Origin: CAVQZA01 sp963724805 | GTDB taxonomy: Bacteria; Actinomycetota; Thermoleophilia; Gaiellales; Gaiellaceae | NCBI GenBank assembly: GCA_963724805.1 | Contig: CAVRWA010000014.1 | Span: 868,001 to 932,000 of the forward strand | DNA: 64,000 nucleotides | Reading direction: 5' to 3' | In this document: positions 40,341-47,042 of the stretch, piece after piece | Layout: the number at the start of each line of letters is the position of its first letter | Position numbering within the stretch: the stretch's first letter is position 1 | Translations under genes and position numbers: made by a program | Notes under the pieces: generated by a model | Seen by the model: the letters and a program-made list of their open reading frames with translations, nothing else | What the model was told of the DNA's origin: nothing | Databases searched by the model: none

Positions 40341-41539
40341 GACCGGGCGCGATCGAGGTCGAGGGCGTGTCGAGGCGGTTTCGCGTCCACACGCGCGCCC
40401 AGCGGACGCTGAAGGAGCTCGTCGTCTCGCCCGGCCGCGACCAGGCGCGCGACGTCTGGGCCCTGCAGGATGTGTCGTTCGCGGCCGAGCCCGGGAGCGC
40501 CGTCGGGCTGGTCGGCCGCAACGGCTCGGGCAAGACGACGCTGCTGCGGGTGCTCGCCGGGATCATCAAGCCCACCGGCGGGCGCGTCGCGGTCGGCGGG
40601 CGCGTCGGCTCGCTGCTCGAGCTCGGGGCCGGCTTCCAGCCCGACTTCACCGGCCGCGAGAACGTCTATCTCAACGGCTCGATCCACGGCCTGAAGCGGG
40701 CCCGGATCCGGGAGCTGATGGACGAGATCGTCGCCTTCGCCGGGCTCGAGCGCTTCATCGACCTCCCCGTCCGCACCTACTCGTCGGGGATGGCGATGCG
40801 GCTCGGCTTCGCGGTCGCGGCCTACATCGAGGCGGACGTGCTCCTGCTGGACGAGGTGTTCGCCGTCGGCGACGAGGAGTTCCAGCGCAAGTGCTTCGGC
40901 AAGATCTTCGAGTTCAAGCAGCGCGGCGGCACGATCGTGTTCGTCTCCCACGACGCCTCGTCGGTGGAGCGGCTCTGCGACCGGGCCGTCCTCCTCAAGG
41001 CCGGCCGCGTCGAGTTCGACGGCCCGACCCACGAGGCGATCGTCGCCTACCACCGCCTGCTCGCCGACGAGCGCGACCCGGCCGAGCGCGGCGCCGGCCT
41101 GCGCGAGTGGGGGAGCGGCGAGGCCCGCGTGGTCGCGGTCTCGCTCGCGGGCCCGGACGGCACGCCGCGCGAGCAGTTCCTCGCAGGCGAGCCGCTCGCG
41201 ATGCACGTACGGATCGAGGCCGAGCCGGACCTGGCCGCGCCGCGTCTCTCGTACGAGGTGCGCGACGAGGCGGGCCTGTTGCTCGCGGGCGGAGTCCAGG
41301 ACACGGCTGGGCTCGGGTGGGACGGAGGCTGCGCGCTACGCTTCGACGTGGACGAGTTGCCCCTCGCCGACGGCCGGTTCCACCTGCGGCTCGGACTCGC
41401 CGACCAAAGCGGCGAGCACCTGTACCACCAGCTCGACGACGCCCTGGCGTTCGTCGTCTATCCGGCGGGAGAGGGGCGCGGGCTCGTGCGCCTCGAAGGG
41501 CGCTGGACGCAAGACGAAACGATGAACGGAGACCGATGA
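40337..41539 (+). CDS. wzt: ABC transporter ATPase for polysaccharide export, with C-terminal glycan-binding domain
   Basis: A 400-aa ATPase partner of Wzm. GRNGSGKTT at 60-68 is the Walker A motif, YSSGM at 148-152 the ABC signature, VLLLDE at 168-173 Walker B and VSHD the switch His. The helical insertion GAGFQPDFTGRENVYLNG is typical of Wzt/TagH. Residues about 255-395 form a beta-sandwich like the Wzt C-terminal domain that recognises the polymer's terminal cap. The ATG at 40337 overlaps the hemH stop, so its translation is probably coupled to a heme gene rather than to wzm. Confidence 0.92.
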   Translation: MRPGAIEVEGVSRRFRVHTRAQRTLKELVVSPGRDQARDVWALQDVSFAAEPGSAVGLVGRNGSGKTTLLRVLAGIIKPTGGRVAVGGRVGSLLELGAGFQPDFTGRENVYLNGSIHGLKRARIRELMDEIVAFAGLERFIDLPVRTYSSGMAMRLGFAVAAYIEADVLLLDEVFAVGDEEFQRKCFGKIFEFKQRGGTIVFVSHDASSVERLCDRAVLLKAGRVEFDGPTHEAIVAYHRLLADERDPAERGAGLREWGSGEARVVAVSLAGPDGTPREQFLAGEPLAMHVRIEAEPDLAAPRLSYEVRDEAGLLLAGGVQDTAGLGWDGGCALRFDVDELPLADGRFHLRLGLADQSGEHLYHQLDDALAFVVYPAGEGRGLVRLEGRWTQDETMNGDR

Positions 41540-41811
41540 CGACGATTCGCACGTGCCCGGACTGGCCGGACCTGATGGAGCTGGCGCCGAACCTCCAGTT
41601 CAAGCACTACACCGCGACCGAGGCGTACCTTCCCGCAGAGGTGCTGATGAAGATGCCGGACGTCGACCTCGAGACCGTCGAGCTCTGCGCCGATCTCGAC
41701 CACAACGTCTACTACGCGGCGCACACCGACCCCCGGCTCGTCGAGGCACTGGAGGACACGCACTTCTACGAGCTGCAGGCCTGGGTCGGGGAGGGCCGGG
41801 GCGAGCTCTAG
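41536..41811 (+). CDS. Conserved-looking 91-aa protein of unknown function
   Basis: A small acidic soluble protein with no signal peptide, no membrane span and two cysteines (RTCPDWPD, VELCADLDHNVYY). It reads TIRTCPDWPDLMELAPNLQF at the start and ends YELQAWVGEGRGEL. I do not recognise the family. The ATG at 41536 overlaps the wzt stop (ATGA), which together with balanced composition argues it is real and made together with Wzt. A role tied to export or to the sugar chain is only a guess. It converges on the aminotransferase gene with one base between the stop codons. Confidence 0.65.
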   Translation: MTTIRTCPDWPDLMELAPNLQFKHYTATEAYLPAEVLMKMPDVDLETVELCADLDHNVYYAAHTDPRLVEALEDTHFYELQAWVGEGRGEL

Positions 41812-41822
41812 ACTAGAGCTCG
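41802..41822. repeat. 21-bp perfect palindrome spanning two convergent stop codons
   Basis: CGAGCTCTAG-A-CTAGAGCTCG is a perfect 10-bp inverted repeat around one base. It contains the last codons (Glu-Leu-stop, GAG CTC TAG) of both convergent genes. With a one-base centre it cannot form a good RNA loop without opening, so it may be coincidence, a DNA-binding site or a weak terminator. Confidence 0.5.
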
Positions 41823-42983
41823 GCAATCGCCGCGCACGCGCGATCGAGCTCGTCCTCGGTGTTGTAGTAGTGCACCGACGCGCGCAGCATCCGCTCGAGG
41901 CGGCGTGCGCTCATGTCGAGCAGGGTGTGCGGGCGAACCGCGACCGAGACGTTGATCCCCTGCGCCCGCAGCGCGGCCTGAGCCTTCGCCGGCTCGACGC
42001 CGTCGACCGTGAAGGAGACGATGCCGCAGCGGACGCGGCCGAGGTCGCGGACAGTGACGCCCGGGATCGTCGCCAGGCGCTCGCGCAGCCCGTCTGCAAG
42101 CCCGACGACGCGCTCTCGGATCTCGGCGATCCCCCAGCCGAGCGCGTAGTCGATCGCCGCGCCGAGGCCGAGCTTCGCAGCGACGTTCGACTCCCAGTTC
42201 TCGAAGCGGCGCGCGTCGGCCCGCACCCGGTACCGGTCGGGTGCCGTCCACTCGGCCGCGTGCAGGTCGAGGAACGGCGGCTCGAGCTCTTCGAGGCGCT
42301 CCGCGCGAACGTAGAGGAACCCGCAGCCGCGTGGTCCGCGCAGGAACTTGCGCGACGTGGCCGAGAGGAAGTCGCAGCCGATCGCGGCCGCGTCCACGGG
42401 CAGCTGGCCGACCGACTGGCAGGCGTCGAGGAGGTACAGGCAGCCGCGCCTCGCGCGCGACCGCGCCCACCTCCTCGGCCGGGTTGACGAGGCCGCCGTT
42501 CGTCGGCACGTGGGTGATCGAGATCAGCCGCACGCGCTCGTCCATCGCCTCGCGCAAGCGCCTCCACCGAGAGCGCGCCCGTTCGTCGCTCGCGACCGGC
42601 TCGACCACGGCTCCCGTCCGGTGGGCGACCTGCAGGTAGGCGATGTAGTTGCTCGCATACTCGGCCTCCGAGGTGAGGATGCGGTCCCCCGGGCGGAACG
42701 GGATCGAGTAGAAGGCCATGTCCCACGCGCGGGTGGCGTTCTCGACGACGGCGATCTCCTCGCGGCGCGCGCCGACAAGCCCCGCCGCCGAGTCGTAGAC
42801 GCGCCCGAGTGCCTCGGCGGCCGCGTCCTCGGCCTCGTAGCCGCCGAGCTGCGTCTCGAGCTCGAGGTGGCCGAGCACTGCCTCGAGCACGGGCGCCGGC
42901 TGGAGCGCCGCGCCGGCGTTGTTGAGGTGGATGCGCTCCTCGCAACCCGGAGTCTCGCGGCGGGCTCGCTCGACGTCGATCAC
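41813..42983 (-). pseudogene. PLP-dependent class V aminotransferase (cysteine desulfurase-like), frameshifted at about 42450
   Basis: Reconstructs to about 389 aa. IHLNNAGAALQPAPVLEAVL is the typical N-terminal substrate loop, and VENATRAWDMAF and ISITHVPTNGGLVNP precede the break. The adjacent frame continues LLDACQSVGQLPVDAA with the PLP-pocket Asp, then SATSRKFLRGPRGCGFLY with the PLP-binding Lys. Removing one base of the CC at 42449-42450 joins them. Family members include SufS/Csd desulfurases and isopenicillin-N-epimerase-like enzymes; which one cannot be told. The start is GTG at 42983 with GATACT 6 nt upstream. It may be intact if the extra base is an assembly error. Confidence 0.75.
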
Positions 42984-42989
42984 CGGCCG

Positions 42990-42995
42990 AGTATC
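42990..42995 (-). promoter_or_regulatory. -10 element GATACT of the aminotransferase gene
   Basis: GATACT on the minus strand ends 6 nt before the GTG at 42983, consistent with a leaderless transcript. It shares a 40-base divergent region with the cofC promoter. Confidence 0.4.
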
Positions 42996-43010
42996 ACGGA
43001 AACGGGCGGG

Positions 43011-43016
43011 TAGTCT
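43011..43016 (+). promoter_or_regulatory. -10 element TAGTCT of the F420 operon
   Basis: TAGTCT ends 7 nt before the cofC ATG at 43024. It is the only promoter-like site I see for the four overlapping F420 genes. Confidence 0.5.
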
Positions 43017-43023
43017 CTCCCCG

Positions 43024-43623
43024 ATGGTGTCGGTCGTCGTGCCCTTCCGGGGTGCGGGCGGGAAGCACCGCCTCGCGCCGCTGCCCGAGCCCGCCCGCGC
43101 GGAGCTTGCGCTCGCGATGCTCGGCGACGTGCTCGAGGCCTGCGTCTCGGTCGGCGCGACCGCCGTCGTCTCGAACGACGGCACCGCCGCAGCGCTCGCA
43201 GCGGAGCTCGGCGCCTCGGTCGTCGCCGACCCCGGCGGAGGCCAGGGCGAGGCGGTCGCGGCGGCGCTCGCCCTCGTGTCCGAGGGGCCGGCTCTGGTCG
43301 TGAACGCCGACCTGCCGCTCGTGCGACCCGCGGACCTGCTCGCGCTGCTCGCGGCCGTGCCGCCGCTGGGGCTCGCCTACGCGCCCGCCGCGGACGGGAC
43401 GACGAACGCGCTCGCACTCGCATCGCCCGGGCTCTTTGCCCCGCTCTACGGCCGTGGCAGCGCGGCGCGCTTCGCAGCCCATGCGGAGCGGCTGGGCCGG
43501 AGCGCGGCGGCCGCGCCCCTGCCCGGGCTCGTCGCCGACGTCGACACGCTCGAAGACCTCGATCGCATCGGCGCGAAGGCCGGCGCCCGCACGCGGGCGG
43601 CGCTGGCGGTGTCCGCAGGGTGA
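43024..43623 (+). CDS. cofC: 2-phospho-L-lactate (or PEP) guanylyltransferase
   Basis: A 199-aa nucleotidyltransferase that activates the three-carbon acid with GTP in coenzyme F420 synthesis (CofC, called FbiD in mycobacteria). VSVVVPFRGAGGKHRLAPLP is the N-terminal nucleotide-binding motif, VVNADLPLVRPADL has the metal-binding Asp, and ADGTTNALALASPGLF and VADVDTLEDLDRIG match the family C-terminus. ATG at 43024 starts at the motif. Its stop overlaps the cofD GTG. Position next to cofD and cofE makes the call strong; whether it prefers phosphoenolpyruvate or phospholactate cannot be read. Confidence 0.92.
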   Translation: MVSVVVPFRGAGGKHRLAPLPEPARAELALAMLGDVLEACVSVGATAVVSNDGTAAALAAELGASVVADPGGGQGEAVAAALALVSEGPALVVNADLPLVRPADLLALLAAVPPLGLAYAPAADGTTNALALASPGLFAPLYGRGSAARFAAHAERLGRSAAAAPLPGLVADVDTLEDLDRIGAKAGARTRAALAVSAG

Positions 43624-44522
43624 AGGTCGCCGTCCTCTCCGGCGGCGTCGGCGGCGCGCGCTTCGTGCGGGCGCTCGCCGAGACCCTCGCGCCGCGGGAC
43701 GTCACCGTGGTCGGCAACGTCGGCGACGACCTGGAGGTGCTCGGCCTCCACGTCTCGCCGGACCTCGACTCGGTCCTCTATGCCCTGGCGGGGCTGAACG
43801 ACGAAGAGCGCGGCTGGGGCCGCGCGGGCGAGACCTGGAACGCGCTCGAGGAGGCGGGCCGTTTCGGAGGAGAGGACTGGTTCCGGCTCGGCGACCGCGA
43901 CGTCGGCCTCCACCTCGTGCGCACGCAGGCGCTCGCCGCCGGCGAGCCGCTCTCGGCGGTCACGGCGAGGCTCACAGCGGCGGCGGGAGTCGAGGTGGGG
44001 CTGCTTCCCGCCACCGACGACCGGCTTCGCACCTGGCTCGAGACGCCCGCCGGCACGTTTCCGTTCCAGGAGTGGTTCGTGGCCCGTAGCCACCGCGACG
44101 AGGTGGACGCCCTGCGCTTCGAAGGGGAGGCCGACGCGCGGCCTGCGCCGGGGGTCGAGGAGGCGCTCGACGCGGCCGATCTGATCCTGCTCGCGCCGTC
44201 CAATCCGTACGTGTCGATCGCGCCGATCCTGGCGGTCGCCGGAATCCGCGCGGCGATCGAGCGCCGGCGCGTCCCGTGTGTCGCGGTCAGCCCGCTGATC
44301 GGCGGCGCCGCCGTGAAGGGCCCCGCCGACCGCATGCTGGCGCGACTCGCCGGCGGGACGACTCCCGCCCACGTCGCCTCGTGCTACCCGGGCCTGATCG
44401 ACGTGCTCGTGATCGACGAGGCCGATGCACCCGCCGAGCTGGAGGTGGAGACCGTGGTCACGAAGACGCTGATGAACGACGCGCAGGCGCGCAGGCGCCT
44501 CGCGGAGGCGGCGCTCCGATGA
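43620..44522 (+). CDS. cofD: 2-phospho-L-lactate transferase
   Basis: A 300-aa enzyme (FbiA in mycobacteria) that joins the activated three-carbon phosphate to the deazaflavin Fo, giving F420-0 or its dehydro form. VAVLSGGVGGARFVRALAET is the signature N-terminus. TVVGNVGDDLEVLGLHVSPD and GRAGETWNALEEAGRFGGEDWFRLGDRD follow. LAPSNPYVSIAPIL and VAVSPLIGGAAVKGPADRML line the nucleotide site. The length is slightly shorter than the usual 310-330. GTG at 43620 overlaps the cofC stop as GTGA. Confidence 0.96.
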   Translation: MKVAVLSGGVGGARFVRALAETLAPRDVTVVGNVGDDLEVLGLHVSPDLDSVLYALAGLNDEERGWGRAGETWNALEEAGRFGGEDWFRLGDRDVGLHLVRTQALAAGEPLSAVTARLTAAAGVEVGLLPATDDRLRTWLETPAGTFPFQEWFVARSHRDEVDALRFEGEADARPAPGVEEALDAADLILLAPSNPYVSIAPILAVAGIRAAIERRRVPCVAVSPLIGGAAVKGPADRMLARLAGGTTPAHVASCYPGLIDVLVIDEADAPAELEVETVVTKTLMNDAQARRRLAEAALR

Positions 44523-45139
44523 GAGTCGCGGTGCTGGGCGGGACGGGGAGCTTCGGCGTCGCGCTCGCCCGCCGGCTCGTGGAGGCCGGCGCGGAGGTCG
44601 TGATCGGCTCGCGCGACGCGGACCGCGCGGGCGCGGCGGCCGCGGAGCTCGCGTGCGAGGGCGCGACCAACGCCGAAGCCGCCCGCAGTGCCGACCTCGT
44701 CTTCCTCGCCGTCAAGGCCGACGCGGCGCTCGAGACCGCGCGTGAGCATGCCGAGGCGATCGGCACGACGCCGCTGTTCTCGGTCGCAGCGGAGCTCAAC
44801 TTCTCTCCCACGGGCGTGCGCCCGACGACCGAGGCCCGCTCGCTCGCCGAGCGGATCCAGGACGTCGTCGACGGCCCGGTCGTTGCCGGGCTCCACTCGC
44901 TCGCCGCGACGAACCTCGGCGCCGAGGAGGCCCCCGAGGAGGACGCCCTCGTCTGCGGGGACGACGCTGCTGCGAAGGAGCTCGCGCTCGAGCTCGCCGG
45001 ACGTCTCGTCCGCGGGCGCGCAGTCGACGTGGGCCCGCTTGCGAGCGCCCGCGCGCTCGAGGGCATGACCGCGGTGATCGTCAACGTGAACAAGCGCTAC
45101 AAGGCACACGTGGGGCTCCGGCTGAACGGCTTGAAGTGA
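44519..45139 (+). CDS. fno: F420H2:NADP oxidoreductase (NADPH-dependent F420 reductase)
   Basis: A 206-aa Rossmann enzyme that exchanges hydride between NADPH and coenzyme F420. VAVLGGTGSFGVALARRLVE is the NADP-binding motif, followed by VIGSRDADRA whose Ser-Arg binds the NADP phosphate. DLVFLAVKADAALETA, VAGLHSLAATNLG and the C-terminal VIVNVNKRYKAHVGLRL are family features. ATG at 44519 overlaps the cofD stop as ATGA, and its stop overlaps cofE. Placement inside the biosynthetic operon suggests that making and reducing F420 are co-regulated. Confidence 0.9.
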   Translation: MRVAVLGGTGSFGVALARRLVEAGAEVVIGSRDADRAGAAAAELACEGATNAEAARSADLVFLAVKADAALETAREHAEAIGTTPLFSVAAELNFSPTGVRPTTEARSLAERIQDVVDGPVVAGLHSLAATNLGAEEAPEEDALVCGDDAAAKELALELAGRLVRGRAVDVGPLASARALEGMTAVIVNVNKRYKAHVGLRLNGLK

Positions 45140-45873
45140 ACGACGGCCTCCGCGTGGTACCCGTGCTCGGGCTGCCCGAGGTGCGCGAGGGCGACGACCT
45201 CGCGGCGCTGATCGCCGGCGCCGTCACGCTCGAGGACGGCGACGTGCTCGTGGTCGCCCAGAAGGCGGTGTCGAAGGCGGAGGGCCGCGTGGTCGTGCTC
45301 GACGAGCTCGAGCCGTCGGCCCAGGCGCTCGAGATCGCCGCCGGCGAGGAGCGCGACGCGCGCCACATCGAGGCGATCCTGCGCGAGTCGGCCCGCCTCG
45401 TGCGCGTCAGAGCCGGCTTCGTGATCGCCGAGACGCGCCACGGCTTCGTGTGCGGCTCGGCCGGGGTCGACGCGTCCAACGCCCCCGAGGCGGGCATGCT
45501 CGTCCTGCTCCCACTCGACCCCGACGCATCGGCCGCACACCTCCGCGAGCGCCTCCGCGAGCTCGCGGGCGTCACCGTGGGCGTGATCGTCTCGGACTCC
45601 TTCGGCCGCGCCTGGCGCCTCGGCACGACGGACATCGCGATCGGCGTCGCCGGGATCACGCCGCTGCTCGACCTCACCGGGCAGCTCGACCGGGCCGGCT
45701 ACGAGCTGCACGCGACCACGATCGCCGTGGCCGACGAGATCGCCGGGGCCGCCGAGCTCGTGATGGGGAAGACCGACGGCGTTCCCGCCGCGGTCGTACG
45801 CGGGCTCGAGCTCGAGGGCGAGGGAACCGCCCAGGAGCTCGTCATGCCGGCCGAGCGGGACCTCTTTCGATAG
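45136..45873 (+). CDS. cofE: Coenzyme F420-0:L-glutamate ligase
   Basis: A 245-aa GTP-dependent ligase that adds the glutamate tail of F420. VLGLPEVREGDDLAALIAGA opens it, with LVVAQKAVSKAEGRVV and HGFVCGSAGVDASNAP (nucleotide and metal site) and VSDSFGRAWRLGTTDIAIG later. The length equals stand-alone archaeal-type CofE. It lacks the extra about 200-residue nitroreductase-like domain that mycobacterial FbiB carries for reducing dehydro-F420. GTG at 45136 overlaps the fno stop. The last 32 bases overlap the convergent VKOR gene. Confidence 0.95.
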   Translation: MNDGLRVVPVLGLPEVREGDDLAALIAGAVTLEDGDVLVVAQKAVSKAEGRVVVLDELEPSAQALEIAAGEERDARHIEAILRESARLVRVRAGFVIAETRHGFVCGSAGVDASNAPEAGMLVLLPLDPDASAAHLRERLRELAGVTVGVIVSDSFGRAWRLGTTDIAIGVAGITPLLDLTGQLDRAGYELHATTIAVADEIAGAAELVMGKTDGVPAAVVRGLELEGEGTAQELVMPAERDLFR

Positions 45874-46261
45874 CTCTGAGCACCGTGGCCACCGCGAGCA
45901 GCGAGATCACCACGTCGCTCGCCACGCACCACTGGCAGATCGCGTCGATCAGGGCGATCTGGGCGTAGAGGAGCCAGGCCGCGAAGAGGACACCGACACA
46001 CGCCGCCGTCGCCCCGGCCACGCGGACGGGCTCGCTCCTCCCGAACGCGGTGAGGAAGATGAACGCGTACGCGAACAGGCCGAGCACGGCGACCGGGATG
46101 CCCGCGACGGTCGAGTACGACGACTTCTGCACCGTCTCGCAGCCGCCGGTCGCACAGGCGATCTGGGCGCCCGAGTACCGCGTGTAGGTCAGGTAGCCCG
46201 CGATCCCGAGGCCGACGAGCGAGAGCGCGGCGACGGCTGCCCGCAGGCGGCGGTCGCTCAC
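45842..46261 (-). CDS. VKOR-family membrane oxidoreductase
   Basis: A 139-aa protein with four spans (about 8-26, 52-72, 80-100 and 113-130). It carries the cysteine pair Cys36/Cys41 in an extracellular loop (CATGGC) and the quinone-site pair Cys109/Cys112 (CQWC). Bacterial homologues of vitamin K epoxide reductase reoxidise DsbA and pass electrons to quinone. GTG at 46261 overlaps the stop of the DsbA-like gene upstream (GTGA), so the two partners are translated together. Confidence 0.92.
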   Translation of the reverse strand: MSDRRLRAAVAALSLVGLGIAGYLTYTRYSGAQIACATGGCETVQKSSYSTVAGIPVAVLGLFAYAFIFLTAFGRSEPVRVAGATAACVGVLFAAWLLYAQIALIDAICQWCVASDVVISLLAVATVLRAIERGPARPA

Positions 46262-46959
46262 GTATTGAGGAGCTTGTCGAGCGTCGGGGTGAAGGCGGAG
46301 GGGTCGAGCGAGTTGACCGGAAGCGGCTGCGTGGCGCCGCCGGTCTTGCCCACCTGGAACCAGGGCGTGTGGGCGACGCTGTCTTCCTGGCCGTGCTGGC
46401 CGGCGACCGCGATCGCGTCCGTGACGGACTGCGTGCTGCGGGCGGCGAGCATCTTGTCGACGTCGAGCCCGGGCACCGCCTCTCCGAGTGCCTTGATCAG
46501 GTCCTCGGTCACCCAGCCGGTGTTCTCGGTGCCCTGGTTCTCGAACATCAGGTGACTGTAGTTCCAGAACTTGTTCTGCTCCCCGGCGGCGTAGACGGCG
46601 CGCAGCGCGGTGTCCGAGTCCGGGCCGACGAACTCGAGGCCGCGGAACACGAGCTTTACCTTGCCGGTACGCACGTAGTCGCGGATCAGGGTCGGAAGCG
46701 TGTCGCGGGCGAACTCCCCGCAGTACGGACACTGCATGTCCGCATACTCGACGAGCGTGACCGGGGCCTTGGGCGATCCGAGCGTGTCGCCGTGCTGTGG
46801 GATCCCGGCGAGCAGCGCCGCCGTCTTCGGGCCCATGGCAACGGTCGTGGACGGTGAGGAGTCGGAGCCCTTGCCGCCGGCGAGGCTGACGCCGACGAGC
46901 GCCGCAACGACGGCGACGCCGATTACGGCCGCGATCACGTACATCCATTTGCGGTTCAT
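46258..46959 (-). CDS. Membrane-anchored DsbA-like thiol:disulfide oxidoreductase
   Basis: A 233-aa secreted thioredoxin-fold protein. One N-terminal span (about 7-27) anchors it and a Ser/Thr linker follows. VTLVEYADMQCPYCGEFA carries the redox-active Cys77-Pro-Tyr-Cys80. The DsbA helical insertion and the cis-Pro region VAHTPWFQVG are present. It should form disulfides in exported proteins, with the VKOR protein encoded directly downstream as its oxidant. ATG at 46959; the divergent kinase gene begins 84 bases away. Confidence 0.92.
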   Translation of the reverse strand: MNRKWMYVIAAVIGVAVVAALVGVSLAGGKGSDSSPSTTVAMGPKTAALLAGIPQHGDTLGSPKAPVTLVEYADMQCPYCGEFARDTLPTLIRDYVRTGKVKLVFRGLEFVGPDSDTALRAVYAAGEQNKFWNYSHLMFENQGTENTGWVTEDLIKALGEAVPGLDVDKMLAARSTQSVTDAIAVAGQHGQEDSVAHTPWFQVGKTGGATQPLPVNSLDPSAFTPTLDKLLNT

Positions 46960-47030
46960 GGCTTGACTCTGCCCGCAGGGGCGGCGTCCCGCGTCCGGTT
47001 GGAGTACGGCTCGGCCTGCGGAAAAGCACG

Positions 47031-47036
47031 GATAAT
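47031..47036 (+). promoter_or_regulatory. -10 element GATAAT of the histidine kinase gene
   Basis: GATAAT matches the TATAAT consensus at five of six bases and ends 6 nt before the GTG at 47043. That is the spacing for a leaderless transcript. No convincing -35 stands 17 bases upstream. Confidence 0.55.
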
Positions 47037-47042
47037 GGCTCG

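Noticed and set aside
42919..43023. Longer N-terminus for CofC from upstream in-frame codons
   Set aside because: The nucleotide-binding motif begins right at ATG 43024, and a -10-like hexamer sits 7 nt before it, inside the would-be extension.
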